Counted from the first letter of the stretch, positions 40,133-49,939 are shown. The stretch: 54,530 bases of DNA from Pseudomonadota bacterium (GCA_023386635.1 JAEWJH010000078.1:1-54530), one strand, 5' to 3'. The notes: a model not told the origin generated them from the letters alone. A program made the numbers and translations.

Positions 40133-41203
40133 ATGACCGACATCACATCAGGCTTGAACCAGCGCGGCCGCGTCGACTGGGTCGACTACGCCAAGGGCTT
40201 CTGCATCATCTTCGTGGTGATGATGCATTCGACGCTCGGCGTCGAGCTGGCCGACGGCCACGAAGGCTGGATGCATTACGTGGTCGCCTTCGCAAAGCCG
40301 TTCCGGATGCCCGACTTCTTCATGATCTCGGGCCTGTTCCTGGCCAACGTGATCGACCGAAACTGGCGCACTTACCTCGACCGCAAGGTCGTTCACTTCG
40401 TTTATTTTTATGCGCTGTGGGTGACGATCCAGTTCGCGTTCAAGGCGCCCGGCATCGCCGCCGACGTGGGCGCCGCGAAAACCGTGCTGCTCTATCTGGA
40501 AAGCTTCATCGAGCCGTTCGGCACGCTGTGGTTCATCTATCTGCTGCCGATCTTCTTCGTCGCCGCCAAGCTGGCGCGCAACGCCAAAATCCCCGTCGCG
40601 GTGATGTGGGGCCTTGCCGCCGCGCTGGAAATCCTTCCGATCGAGACCGGCTGGACGGTGATCGACGAATTCGCCTCGCGCTTCGTCTATTTCTACACCG
40701 GCTATATCCTCGCGCCGCACATCTTCGCGGTCGCGCGCGGCGTGCAGGAGCGTCCCCTCAAGGGACTGCTGGTGCTGCTCGCCTGGGGTGTCGCCAACGG
40801 TTACATGGTGTTCGCCGGCTATTCCGAGCTACCGTTCGTGTCGCTGGCGCTCGGGCTCCTCGGCGCCGCAGCCGTCATCCGCCTCGCCGCGCTGCTGTCG
40901 CTGGTGCCGCGGCTCGATGCGCTGCGTTACTGCGGCGAAAACTCGATCGTCATCTATCTCGCCTTCTTCCTGCCGATGGCGCTCAGCCGCGCCGTCCTGC
41001 TGAAAACCGGCGTGATCCACGATGTCGGCACCATCTCGGTGCTGGTGACGATCAGCGGCGTGGTCGGCTCGCTGCTGATGTACTGGGCGCTGCGGCGCAC
41101 GCCACTGGTGTTCCTCTACGAGCGGCCGCGCCGGTTCTGGCTGGAACCGAAAGCCGCGAAAAAGCCGGCGGAAACCGCCCCGACCCTGCAGCCGGCGGAA
41201 TGA
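40133..41203 (+). CDS. Acyltransferase 3 family membrane protein
   Basis: 356 residues with about ten membrane helices. The N-terminal VDYAKGFCIIFVVMMHS is the acyltransferase-3 start, in which the His of MMHS is the conserved catalytic residue; RMPDFFMISGLF is the second family motif. Such proteins move acetyl, succinyl or similar groups onto glycans at the inner membrane. Being divergent from ugd, it may modify an exopolysaccharide or periplasmic glucan. The C-terminal tail is hydrophilic (AAKKPAETAP). The acceptor is unknown. Confidence 0.87.
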   Translation: MTDITSGLNQRGRVDWVDYAKGFCIIFVVMMHSTLGVELADGHEGWMHYVVAFAKPFRMPDFFMISGLFLANVIDRNWRTYLDRKVVHFVYFYALWVTIQFAFKAPGIAADVGAAKTVLLYLESFIEPFGTLWFIYLLPIFFVAAKLARNAKIPVAVMWGLAAALEILPIETGWTVIDEFASRFVYFYTGYILAPHIFAVARGVQERPLKGLLVLLAWGVANGYMVFAGYSELPFVSLALGLLGAAAVIRLAALLSLVPRLDALRYCGENSIVIYLAFFLPMALSRAVLLKTGVIHDVGTISVLVTISGVVGSLLMYWALRRTPLVFLYERPRRFWLEPKAAKKPAETAPTLQPAE

Positions 41204-41272
41204 TCCACAAGCGATGCGGGCGACACCGTCGCCCGCATTGATAATGGCCGGCTGGCGGCCCACATTCGGGCC

Positions 41273-44200
41273 ATGCCAGCCAGCAAATCCAGACCGTCCG
41301 GCGCCAAAACGGCCGCCAAATCCCCACCCGCGTCCGCAAAAGCCGCGCCCCCCAAGGCCACAGCCAAGGCCGCAGCCAACGCCTCGGCGCCGCCCTCTTT
41401 TGCCCGTCCTTTGAAGAAGGGCGACCACCTCTTCCTGGTGGATGGCTCCGGCTACATCTTCCGCGCCTATCACGCGCTGCCGCCGCTGACCCGCAAATCC
41501 GACGGGCTGCAGGTCAATGCCGTGCTCGGCTTCTGCAACATGCTGTGGAAACTGCTGTGCGAGATGAAGCCCGAGGACAAGCCGACCCACCTCGCCGTGG
41601 TGTTCGACAAATCCGAGGTGACGTTCCGCACCGCCATGTATGCCGACTACAAGGCCAACCGCTCGGCGCCGCCGGACGACCTCATTCCGCAATTCCCGCT
41701 GATCCGCGAGGCCGTGCAGGCCTTCGAGATTCCCTGTCTCGAACAGGCTGGCTACGAGGCCGACGACCTGATCGCCACCTATGCCCGAATCGCGTGCGAG
41801 GCGCAGGCGACCACCACCATCGTCTCGTCAGACAAGGACCTGATGCAGCTCGTCGGCGACACCGTCGTCATGTACGACACGATGAAGGACAAGCGCATCG
41901 GCGTGCCCGAGGTGATCGAGAAATTCGGCGTTCCGCCGGAGAAGGTGATCGAGGTGCAGGCGCTGATCGGCGACTCCACCGACAACGTGCCCGGCGTGCC
42001 CGGCATCGGCCCGAAGACCGCCGCACAGCTCATCGGCGAACATGGCGACCTCGAAACCGTGCTGGCGCGCGCCGGCGAGATCAAGCAGGAGAAGCGGCGG
42101 CAGTCGCTGATCGAGCACGCCGAGGCGGCGCGGCTGTCGAAGAAGCTCGTCACGCTCGACAAGAATGTCCCGCTCGACGTCGTGGTCGATGAGCTTGCGG
42201 TGCATGAGCCGGACTACCGCAATCTGATCGCCTTCCTGAAGGCGATGGAGTTTTCGACGCTGACGCGCCGGGTCGCAGAGAAAGGCGAGATCGACGCCAG
42301 CGCCGTCGAGCGCGACCCGAAACTCGCCGCGCACGAGATCGCCATCACCAGCCCGCCGCCGCCCGCCGCGGGCGGGGCCGCGAACGGGAAAGCCGCTTCC
42401 GGCGGCATGAGTCCGGGCGGGCTCGTCATCGCGCGCGCCGAGGAATTGCGGAATCAGAAGATCGACCACAGCCGCTATGAAACCGTCGGCACGATGGAGC
42501 GGCTCCAGCACTGGATCGCCCGCGCCTACGAGACCGGCCATGTGGCGATCGACACCGAGACCACCAGCCTCGATCCGATGCAGGCGCATCTGTGCGGTTT
42601 CTCCATGGCCGTGGCGCCGAACGAGGCGTGCTATGTGCCGATCGGCCATCGCGAAGGCGGCGACGGCAGCGGGCTGTTCGCCGGCAAGCCGTGCGACGGC
42701 CAGATTCCGGAAGCCGAGGCGCTCGCCGCGGTGAAGCCGATGCTCGAGGACATGGCCGTGCTCAAGATCGGCCAGAACCTGAAATACGACTGGCTGATTT
42801 TTGCCAGACGCGGCATCGACATCAACACCTATGACGACACGATGCTGATGTCCTACGTGCTCGACGCCGGGCGCAACGGCCACGGCATGGACGATCTGGC
42901 TTTGCGCCATCTCGGGCATACGACGATCAAATATGACGACGTGACCGGCAAGGTCGCGGGCAAATCGAAATCGCAGATGACGTTCGACTGCGTGTCGATC
43001 GACAAGGCGACGCATTACGCCGCCGAGGACGCCGACGTTACCCTGCGGCTGTGGCTCGCGCTCAAGCCGCGCCTCGCGAACGAACAGGTCACGACCGTTT
43101 ACCAGACGCTGGAGCGCGCGCTGCCGCGCGTGCTGGCGCGCATGGAGCAGCGCGGCATTGCCATCGACAAGCCGCTGCTGGCGAAGCTCTCCAACGAGTT
43201 CGCCAAGACGCAGGCCTCGGTCGAGCAGGAGATCAACGCACTCGCGGGCGCGCCGCTCAATCCGGGCAGCCCGAAGCAACTCGGCGACGTGCTGTTCGGC
43301 CAGATGCAGTTGCCGGGCGGCACCAGGACCAAGACCGGACAATGGGCAACCGGCGCCAAGGCGCTGGAAGAACTCGCCGAGCAAGGCCACAAGCTGCCGG
43401 CAAAGATTCTTGAGTGGCGGCAGGTGTCGAAGCTGCGCTCGACCTATACCGACGCGCTGCCGACCTACCTCAACCCCGAGACCAATCGCGTTCACACCAG
43501 CTACGCGCTGGCGGCGACGAGCACCGGGCGCTTGTCATCGTCCGAGCCGAACCTGCAGAACATCCCGATCCGCACCGAGGAAGGCCGCAAGATCCGCCGC
43601 GCCTTTGTCGCGACGCCGGGGCACAAGCTCGTTTCCGCCGACTATTCGCAGATCGAGTTGCGGCTGCTGGCCGAAGTCGCCGATGTGCCGACCTTGCGCG
43701 CCGCGTTCAGGGACGGCACCGACATCCACGCCATGACTGCGTCGGAGATGTTCGGCGTGCCGGTGAAGGGCATGCCGTCCGACATCCGCCGCCGCGCCAA
43801 GGCGATCAATTTCGGCATCATCTACGGCATCTCCGCGTTCGGCCTCGCCAACCAGCTCGGCATCGAGCGCGAAGAAGCGGGCGCCTATATCAAGAAATAT
43901 TTCGAGCGCTTTCCCGGCATCCGCGACTATATGGAAGAGACCAAGGCATTCTGCCGCGAGAACGGGTATGTGCTCACGCTGTTCGGGCGGAAATGCCATT
44001 ACCCGGACATCAAGCATTCCAACGCCTCGGTGCGCGCGTTCAACGAACGCGCGGCCATCAATGCGCGGCTGCAGGGCAGCGCCGCCGACATCATCCGCCG
44101 CGCCATGATCCGCATGGAGAGCGAGCTCACCGCGGCGAAGCTCAACGCGCAGATGCTGCTGCAAGTGCACGACGAACTGATCTTCGAAGTGCCGGACGGC

Positions 44201-44326
44201 GAGGTCGAGCACACGCTGCCGATTATCACGCGGGTGATGGAAAAAGCGCCGCTGCCCGCGGTGCAGCTCCAGGTGCCGCTGCAGGTCGAGGCGCGCGCCG
44301 CCGACAACTGGGACGAGGCGCATTAG
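41273..44326 (+). CDS. polA: DNA polymerase I
   Basis: 1017 residues with three domains: 5'-3' exonuclease (LFLVDGSGYIFRAYHAL to about residue 345), an active 3'-5' exonuclease (AIDTETTSLD near residue 426; the DTE metal site is intact) and polymerase (motif A DYSQIELR near 789, motif B RRRAKAINFGIIYG, motif C QVHDELIFE near 964). It is longer than the E. coli enzyme, with an Ala/Lys/Pro/Ser-rich N-terminal extension of about 45 residues and a Gly/Ala/Pro linker near 360-385. It fills Okazaki gaps and repairs DNA. It stands alone, 70 bp after the acyltransferase gene. Confidence 0.97.
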   Translation: MPASKSRPSGAKTAAKSPPASAKAAPPKATAKAAANASAPPSFARPLKKGDHLFLVDGSGYIFRAYHALPPLTRKSDGLQVNAVLGFCNMLWKLLCEMKPEDKPTHLAVVFDKSEVTFRTAMYADYKANRSAPPDDLIPQFPLIREAVQAFEIPCLEQAGYEADDLIATYARIACEAQATTTIVSSDKDLMQLVGDTVVMYDTMKDKRIGVPEVIEKFGVPPEKVIEVQALIGDSTDNVPGVPGIGPKTAAQLIGEHGDLETVLARAGEIKQEKRRQSLIEHAEAARLSKKLVTLDKNVPLDVVVDELAVHEPDYRNLIAFLKAMEFSTLTRRVAEKGEIDASAVERDPKLAAHEIAITSPPPPAAGGAANGKAASGGMSPGGLVIARAEELRNQKIDHSRYETVGTMERLQHWIARAYETGHVAIDTETTSLDPMQAHLCGFSMAVAPNEACYVPIGHREGGDGSGLFAGKPCDGQIPEAEALAAVKPMLEDMAVLKIGQNLKYDWLIFARRGIDINTYDDTMLMSYVLDAGRNGHGMDDLALRHLGHTTIKYDDVTGKVAGKSKSQMTFDCVSIDKATHYAAEDADVTLRLWLALKPRLANEQVTTVYQTLERALPRVLARMEQRGIAIDKPLLAKLSNEFAKTQASVEQEINALAGAPLNPGSPKQLGDVLFGQMQLPGGTRTKTGQWATGAKALEELAEQGHKLPAKILEWRQVSKLRSTYTDALPTYLNPETNRVHTSYALAATSTGRLSSSEPNLQNIPIRTEEGRKIRRAFVATPGHKLVSADYSQIELRLLAEVADVPTLRAAFRDGTDIHAMTASEMFGVPVKGMPSDIRRRAKAINFGIIYGISAFGLANQLGIEREEAGAYIKKYFERFPGIRDYMEETKAFCRENGYVLTLFGRKCHYPDIKHSNASVRAFNERAAINARLQGSAADIIRRAMIRMESELTAAKLNAQMLLQVHDELIFEVPDGEVEHTLPIITRVMEKAPLPAVQLQVPLQVEARAADNWDEAH

Positions 44327-44332
44327 CGCGTC

Positions 44333-44437
44333 GTCATTCCGCACGCCGCTTGAGCGGCGATCCGGAATCCGGAAACAGAGGATCTTTACGTTGCCGGATT
44401 CCGGGTTCGCGAACTGACATTCGCGCCCCGGAATGAC
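44333..44437. repeat. Palindromic repeat, GTCATTCCGG family
   Basis: GTCATTCC...GATCCGGAATCCGG and CCGGATTCCGGG...CCCCGGAATGAC give nested stems over 105 bp. It starts seven bases after the polA stop and ends seven bases before the convergent redoxin stop, so it may end transcription from both sides. Confidence 0.75.
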
Positions 44438-44443
44438 AACCTG

Positions 44444-44959
44444 CTACGGCTCGCTCAACGCCGCGGCGAGGCGCGCACCCATGACCATATCGTCCTCGGC
44501 CCCGAACGCGCGATAGCGGATACGCCCGTCCCGGCCGATAATCACCGCGCTCGGCGTGCCTTGGAAGGCATAGGCCTGCATGGTCTGCGGCAGCGGACCG
44601 GGATCGCCAGGACGATCCACAGCGATCGGAAAGCTCAGCTTGTATTCGTGAATGAAGGCTTCGAGCGCCACCGGCGTCATCGCCGCGTGATGCTCGAACA
44701 CCGAGTGCAGGCCGATCACCTGCAAGCCGCTTGCTTGAAACACACGATGCGCCTTCTGCGCCTGCGGCGTGCCATGACTGACACAGCCCGGGCACAGCAT
44801 CTGGAACGCATGCAGGAACACGACGCGGCCGCGCAATGCCGCCAGCGTCAATGGCTGGTCGGCATTGAACCAGCGGTCAACGATCAGCTCAGGGGCTTCC
44901 ACATCCTCTGTCACACCTTGCACTATAGCGGCGGTTTGCCCTGCGGGTGAATTCGCCAT
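44444..44959 (-). CDS. Redoxin (thioredoxin-fold) protein with a CPGC motif
   Basis: 171 residues. The thioredoxin-fold core reads GRVVFLHAFQMLCPGCVSHGTPQAQKAHRVF, with Cys56-Pro-Gly-Cys59 in the position of the redox-active pair, and a cis-Pro region GTPSAVIIGRDGRIRYRAFG. It resembles TlpA/peroxiredoxin-like cytoplasmic proteins; there is no signal peptide at the chosen start. The ATG at 44959 lacks a strong ribosome binding site, and a GTG at about residue 16 is an alternative. A thiol-disulfide or peroxide-reducing role is likely. It is divergent from an antiporter gene. Confidence 0.8.
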   Translation of the reverse strand: MANSPAGQTAAIVQGVTEDVEAPELIVDRWFNADQPLTLAALRGRVVFLHAFQMLCPGCVSHGTPQAQKAHRVFQASGLQVIGLHSVFEHHAAMTPVALEAFIHEYKLSFPIAVDRPGDPGPLPQTMQAYAFQGTPSAVIIGRDGRIRYRAFGAEDDMVMGARLAAALSEP

Positions 44960-45044
44960 TGGGCGATTGCGCGACCAGCGGTCGCAACTTGACTCGCACC
45001 GTGTCTGCGTCGGAATTTGCGCCCAGATGTCGAGGGAACACACG

Positions 45045-46457
45045 ATGCGAATCCGTCTGGCGCTGGCCATCCTCACCGGCGGCCTGTTGCTGCCGCAACC
45101 GGCCTTCGCGGCTGAGGGACTGAACGGCGCCGGGATGTCGATCCTCTGGGCGCTGCCGTTCGCCGGGATGCTGCTGTCGATCGCCACCGGTCCGCTGCTC
45201 TATCCGCATCTGTGGGAACACCACTACGGCAAGTTCGCCGCGTTCTGGGCCGCGTGCACGATCATTCCGCTCTATCTGTTCGCCGGGGCCGGGCCGGCAA
45301 CAGACGCCCTGCTGCATGCCCTGTTGCACGAATACATGCCGTTCATCCTGCTGCTGCTCGCCCTGTTCACCATCGCCGGCGGGATCTGGCTCGAAGGCAA
45401 TCTGCGCGGCACGCCGGCGACCAACACGATCCTGCTCGGCATCGGCACTGTGCTGGCGAGCGTTATCGGCACCACCGGCGCCTCGATGGTGCTGATCCGC
45501 CCGGTGCTGCGGGCCAACGACGACCGCATTCACAACGTCCACGTCATCGTCTTCTTCATCTTCCTTGTCTCGAATATCGGCGGTGTGCTGACCCCGCTCG
45601 GCGACCCGCCGCTGTTTGTCGGCTTCCTGAAAGGTGTCGATTTCTTCTGGACGCCGCAGCATCTGTTCCCGGAGATGCTGGTCTGCGTCGGAATTCTGCT
45701 GGTCATGTTCTTTCTGATGGACTGGTATCTGCACCACCGCGAAGAACGGGAAGAGCATCCGTTCGACTTCACGCCGGATTCGCCGCTGTCGCTGCACGGC
45801 AAGGTCAACCTGCTGCTGATCGCGCTGGTGATCGCCGCGATCCTGATGAGCGCCTACTGGAAGCCGGGCGTCGCCTTGACCCTCTATACGGTCGAGCTGC
45901 CGCTACAGGATCTGGTGCGCGATGCCGTCTTCGTGATAGCCACGCTGCTGTCGCTGTGGCTCACGCCGAAGATCTGCCGCGAGGGTAACGGCTTCGAATG
46001 GGGACCGATCGTCGAGGTCGCCAAGCTGTTCGTCGCGATCTTCATCTGCATCGTGCCAGTGATCGCCATCCTGCATGCGGGTCTCGACGGCGCACTGGCG
46101 CCGCTCGTCGCGCTGGTCGGCAAGGGCGAGAACGCCAACAACATCGCCTATTTCTGGGTGACCGGCGCGCTGTCGTCGTTCCTCGACAATGCACCGACCT
46201 ATCTGGTGTTCTTCGAGCTTGCCGGCGGCAACCCGCAGGTCCTGATGACGACCTTCGCGTCGACCCTGGCCGCGATCTCCGCCGGCGCCGTGTTCATGGG
46301 CGCCAACACCTATATCGGCAACGCGCCGAACTTCATGGTCTACGCCATCGCCCGGCGCGGCGGTGTCGCGATGCCATCGTTCTTCGGCTACATGGCTTGG
46401 TCCGGCCTGATCCTGGTGCCGCTGTTTATCCTGATCACGGTCCTGTTTTTCCGCTGA
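45045..46457 (+). CDS. Sodium:proton antiporter family protein
   Basis: 470 residues with a signal-like first segment and about twelve membrane helices. Motifs such as FLVSNIGGVLTPLGDPPLFVGFLKGV and GALSSFLDNAPTYLVFFELAGG place it in the ion transporter superfamily, near NhaD and related antiporters; polar residues in the membrane (DPP, DNAP) are where cations are bound. GAGGG lies eight bases before the ATG at 45045; an in-frame ATG 18 bases earlier is less well placed. It probably exchanges Na+ for H+. It is divergent from the redoxin gene by 85 bp. Confidence 0.85.
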   Translation: MRIRLALAILTGGLLLPQPAFAAEGLNGAGMSILWALPFAGMLLSIATGPLLYPHLWEHHYGKFAAFWAACTIIPLYLFAGAGPATDALLHALLHEYMPFILLLLALFTIAGGIWLEGNLRGTPATNTILLGIGTVLASVIGTTGASMVLIRPVLRANDDRIHNVHVIVFFIFLVSNIGGVLTPLGDPPLFVGFLKGVDFFWTPQHLFPEMLVCVGILLVMFFLMDWYLHHREEREEHPFDFTPDSPLSLHGKVNLLLIALVIAAILMSAYWKPGVALTLYTVELPLQDLVRDAVFVIATLLSLWLTPKICREGNGFEWGPIVEVAKLFVAIFICIVPVIAILHAGLDGALAPLVALVGKGENANNIAYFWVTGALSSFLDNAPTYLVFFELAGGNPQVLMTTFASTLAAISAGAVFMGANTYIGNAPNFMVYAIARRGGVAMPSFFGYMAWSGLILVPLFILITVLFFR

Positions 46458-46611
46458 TCGGCCAGAAATCGCTCTCAACACGCGATTATTGACCGGTCCT
46501 TTACGCATTTTCGCCAAATTGCGCCCGTGCTGCCTCCGGCCGGGCGGTACCTGGCATGCAACCTTTGCATCGGGCGAACGTTGACGGACCGGAAGTTTTA
46601 CGAGGTCCGCG

Positions 46612-47442
46612 ATGCGCCGTCCGTCCCGATCAGCTTGCGCGTTTATCACCGCCGTGGCGATCGGCAGCGCCGCCCTTACGGGCGCGATGACCAGCCCCGC
46701 CTCCGCGCAGGGCTTGTTCGAAGCGCTGTTCGGCGGCATCAGCCGCGCGATGCGTGGCGAAGCGCGACCGGTCTCCGCACCGCAGGCCTACGCCCCCGAG
46801 CGCGGCTATGACCGCGATCCCGTCACCCGATTCTTTGATGACCTGACCGGCCAGGGTCGCGGCCAGCGCGTCGCAGCCGCGCCAAGCGGCCCATCCCGCG
46901 GTTTCTGTGTCCGGACCTGCGACGGATCGTACTTCCCGGTGCAGAGTCGCCCCGGCATGAGCGCGGCCGAAGCCTGTTCGTCGTTCTGCCCCGCGAGCGA
47001 GACCAAGGTGTTCTCCGGCAGCAACATCGATTACGCGGTGGCGCGCGACGGCCAGCGCTATAGCGATCTGAAGAATGCGTTTGTCTATCGCGAGAAACTC
47101 GTGGACAGCTGCACCTGCAACGGCAAGCGCACCGGCGGCCTCGCCGCGATCCCGACGCAAACCGACCCGACCCTGCGGCCCGGCGACATCGTCGCCACCG
47201 CCGAAGGCTTCAAGGCATTCACGCCGAACCGTCACGCGCAGGCGGAGTTCACGCCGGTCGATCTCGCCAAGGTGAACAAATCCGTGCGCGAACAGCTCGC
47301 CAGCACGCGGATCGCCCCCAACCGCTATGAGGCCGAGGTCGAGGACGGCGACACCACCGCCAGCATTGGTGACGATGCCGGTCAGCAGGCCGGGCTACGC
47401 TCAAAGATCGAGCCGGCGCGCGACCTCGTCTCCCAGCGCTAG
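46612..47442 (+). CDS. DUF2865 domain protein, exported
   Basis: 276 residues with a signal peptide ending near SAQG (residue 34). The central domain has six cysteines in pairs, Cys99/Cys103 (FCVRTCDGSYFPVQS), Cys122/Cys126 (CSSFCP) and Cys167/Cys169 (SCTCNG), which are likely disulfides in the periplasm. I recognise this as the DUF2865 family, common in Hyphomicrobiales and without known function. Its 3' end overlaps that of the next, oppositely oriented gene by 42 bp, so both ends are constrained. Confidence 0.82.
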   Translation: MRRPSRSACAFITAVAIGSAALTGAMTSPASAQGLFEALFGGISRAMRGEARPVSAPQAYAPERGYDRDPVTRFFDDLTGQGRGQRVAAAPSGPSRGFCVRTCDGSYFPVQSRPGMSAAEACSSFCPASETKVFSGSNIDYAVARDGQRYSDLKNAFVYREKLVDSCTCNGKRTGGLAAIPTQTDPTLRPGDIVATAEGFKAFTPNRHAQAEFTPVDLAKVNKSVREQLASTRIAPNRYEAEVEDGDTTASIGDDAGQQAGLRSKIEPARDLVSQR

Positions 47443-48495
47443 CGACGACGTCAGTCCCGGCGATTCAATTCCGAACAGCTGGACGAGACCCGGGAGCCCG
47501 TGCTCGGGCGGGCCTTCAATCAGGAAATCCGCCTGTCCCTCGCCCGGCCCGCGCAGCTTCGGGCGGATGCCGGCATAATCCGGCGTCAGTGAACCATCCG
47601 GCAGTTTCGGCCAGTAGGTGCGCACGCGCGCGTAGAACGAATCCGCGCGGCGCGGGTCGACGTCGTAATTTTCGCTCTCGATCCACTCCACATCCGGCCC
47701 GAATCGCATCCGCCCGGCGAGATCGAGCGTGACATGCACGCCGAGGCCACCGTCGATCGGCATCGGATAGATCAGCCGCTGGAACGCCGGCCGTCCGGCA
47801 TAGGAGAAATAGTTGCCCTTGCCGTAGACGAGACGCGGCACGCGCTCCTTCGGGTAATCGTCGATGCCGCGCGCCAGCGCCTGCGCGCCAAGGCCGGCGG
47901 CATTGATCACCGCATCGAAGGCAAATGTGCCGGCCTCGGCGCCACCGAACCGCACCTGCCACTGGCCGTCCTTGCGCGCCATCCCGAGCACCGGCGTATT
48001 CAGCGCAATGGCGCCGCCGCGATCCTCGATGTCGCCGCGCAGCGCGAGCATGTAGCCGTGGCTGTCGATGATGCCGGTTTCCGGCGACAGCAGCGCGGCG
48101 GTGCAGAACAGCTCCGGCTCCATCGCCATCGCGGCCTTCGCATCGATGAATGTCAGACCTTCGACACCATTGATGCCGCCCTGCTTGTAGATGGTCTCGA
48201 TCTTCGCCAGTTCGGCGTCGTTGGTGGCGACGATCAGCTTGCCGCATTTGCGATGCGGCACGCCATGCGACACCAGAAACTCGTACAGCATCCGCCGCCC
48301 GCGCACACACAGCACCGCGCGCAGCGTATCCGTCGGGTAATACATGCCGGCATGGATCACCTCGCTGTTGCGCGCGGAGGTGACGGTGCCGATCGCGTTC
48401 GCCGCCTCGGCGACGATCACCTCATGGCCGCGCAGGGCCGCGGCCCGCGCCACCGCCAGCCCAACGGCCCCTGCTCCCGCCACCAAGACCTGCAT
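47401..48495 (-). CDS. NAD(P)/FAD-dependent oxidoreductase, L-2-hydroxyglutarate oxidase (LhgO)-like
   Basis: 364 residues of the DAO fold. The N-terminal VLVAGAGAVGLAVARAAALRGHEV binds FAD; SARNSEVIHAGMYYP near residue 45 is the LhgO/YgaF-type motif, with the His being the usual flavin-linked residue; PDYAGIRPKLRGPGEGQADFLI lies near the end. Relatives oxidise L-2-hydroxyglutarate and pass electrons to quinones. The C-terminus overlaps the convergent DUF2865 gene. No partner enzyme is adjacent, so a repair role against 2-hydroxyglutarate is plausible; other 2-hydroxy acids remain possible. Confidence 0.83.
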   Translation of the reverse strand: MQVLVAGAGAVGLAVARAAALRGHEVIVAEAANAIGTVTSARNSEVIHAGMYYPTDTLRAVLCVRGRRMLYEFLVSHGVPHRKCGKLIVATNDAELAKIETIYKQGGINGVEGLTFIDAKAAMAMEPELFCTAALLSPETGIIDSHGYMLALRGDIEDRGGAIALNTPVLGMARKDGQWQVRFGGAEAGTFAFDAVINAAGLGAQALARGIDDYPKERVPRLVYGKGNYFSYAGRPAFQRLIYPMPIDGGLGVHVTLDLAGRMRFGPDVEWIESENYDVDPRRADSFYARVRTYWPKLPDGSLTPDYAGIRPKLRGPGEGQADFLIEGPPEHGLPGLVQLFGIESPGLTSSLALGDEVARRLDL

Positions 48496-48676
48496 CGCGA
48501 TTCCCAATTCCGCCTGATCCGTCTGTCTTCTTAACCATCGCCGGCCGGGCTTGAAAAGCACGGCGTTCGTTCCATCCGCGTTCTTAAGGTTTCCAAACGA
48601 TCGCGGTTGAACGCCCCCGACACGGCAGGCAGGGTCTTCGGACAGGTTCATCAGGTGAATGCCGAGGCAGACGTTT

Positions 48677-49939
48677 ATGCGATTAACCACGCCCACCCTC
48701 GCAGCCCTTGCGGCTTTGACGCTTGCGGCAATCCCGTCAGGTCCGGCTGCGGCCAATCCCGCTCCGGGCGCGGTCAAGGTGCATGACGGCTGTCGCAACA
48801 ACGCCAGCTTCGAACGCTGGGTGCAGGACTTCCGCAAGGACGCGATCGCGCAGGGCATCAGCCCCGCCGTGGTGGATGCAGCCGTTCCCTACATGGAGTT
48901 CGCGCCGGAGATCATCCAGCGCGACCGCAATCAGCAGGTGTTTCAGCAGAGCTTCCTGCAGTTCTCCGACCGCATGATCGCCGGTCACCGCATGAAGAAC
49001 GCGCAGATCATGATGCAGCGCCATGCGGCGATCCTCGCCAAGGTGGAAAAGCAGTACGGCATTCCCGCGCCGGTGCTGGTGGCATTCTGGGGCCTCGAAA
49101 GCGACTTCGGCACCAACACCGGCAAGCACAACATCCTGCGGGCGATCGCAACGCTCGCCTATGACTGCCGCCGCACCGAATATTTCCGCGAGCAGCTCGT
49201 CGACGCGTTGCGCATCCTGCAGCGCGGCGATCTCACCGTGGCCGAGATGAACGGCGGCGACTGGGCCGGCGAGCTCGGCGCCATGCAGTTCACCGCTTCC
49301 GATTATTATCGCAGCGCCGTCGACTATGACGGCGACGGCCGCCGCGATCTGGTCAAGAGCGTGCCGGACACACTCGCCTCCGCCGCGAATTTCCTGTCGA
49401 GCTTCGGCTGGAAGCGCGGCGAGCCGTGGCTGCAGGAAGTGCGCGTCCCGGCCGACATGCCGTGGGACCAGTCGGATCTGAAGATCGTGCACCCGCGCTC
49501 ACAATGGGCCAAATGGGGCGTGACTGCCGCCCACGGCGCGCTGCCGGCCGATGCGATGGAAGCCTCGCTGGTGCTGCCGATGGGCCGCAACGGCCCGGCG
49601 TTCCTCGCCTACAACAACTTCAAATCATTCCTCGGCTGGAATTCGGCGCTGGTCTATTCCACCACCGTCGCCTATTTCGCCACGCGCATCGCCGGCGCGC
49701 CGCCGGTGCATCGCGGGAATGCGCCGGTGACTGTGCTCAACACCCAGCAGATGCTCGAACTGCAGTTGCTGCTGTCGCGCAACGGCTTCGATGTCGGCAA
49801 GCCGGACGGCAAGCTCGGCATGATGACCCGCGCCGCCGTGCGCCAGGCCCAGCTGAAATTCGGCCTGCCTGCGGACTCCTATCCGTCGCTTGAGCTGATG
49901 GAAAAGATGAAGGGCTCGACGCTCGGCGCGGTGCGTTAG
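48677..49939 (+). CDS. Lytic murein transglycosylase, MltB family, with peptidoglycan-binding domain
   Basis: 420 residues from the ATG at 48677, nine bases after GAGG; an in-frame ATG at 48659 would add six residues before the signal peptide (ending near AAAN). The MltB catalytic glutamate is Glu141 in AFWGLESDFGTNTG, with the EMNGGDWAGELGAMQFTASDYY substrate groove. The C-terminal TVLNTQQMLELQLLLSRNGFDVGKPDGKLGMMTRAAVRQAQLKFGL is a PG_binding_1 domain. The enzyme cleaves glycan strands to 1,6-anhydro ends in the periplasm during wall growth. There is no lipobox Cys at the signal end, so it is probably soluble. Confidence 0.93.
   Translation: MRLTTPTLAALAALTLAAIPSGPAAANPAPGAVKVHDGCRNNASFERWVQDFRKDAIAQGISPAVVDAAVPYMEFAPEIIQRDRNQQVFQQSFLQFSDRMIAGHRMKNAQIMMQRHAAILAKVEKQYGIPAPVLVAFWGLESDFGTNTGKHNILRAIATLAYDCRRTEYFREQLVDALRILQRGDLTVAEMNGGDWAGELGAMQFTASDYYRSAVDYDGDGRRDLVKSVPDTLASAANFLSSFGWKRGEPWLQEVRVPADMPWDQSDLKIVHPRSQWAKWGVTAAHGALPADAMEASLVLPMGRNGPAFLAYNNFKSFLGWNSALVYSTTVAYFATRIAGAPPVHRGNAPVTVLNTQQMLELQLLLSRNGFDVGKPDGKLGMMTRAAVRQAQLKFGLPADSYPSLELMEKMKGSTLGAVR

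Noticed and set aside
41828..43495. Minus-strand open frame inside polA
   Set aside because: Antisense to conserved exonuclease and polymerase sequence; no ribosome binding site or domain.
46550..46570. Sigma-54-like promoter (TGGCATG ... TTTGCAT) before the DUF2865 gene
   Set aside because: The GG and GC elements are twelve bases apart instead of the required ten, so the match fails.
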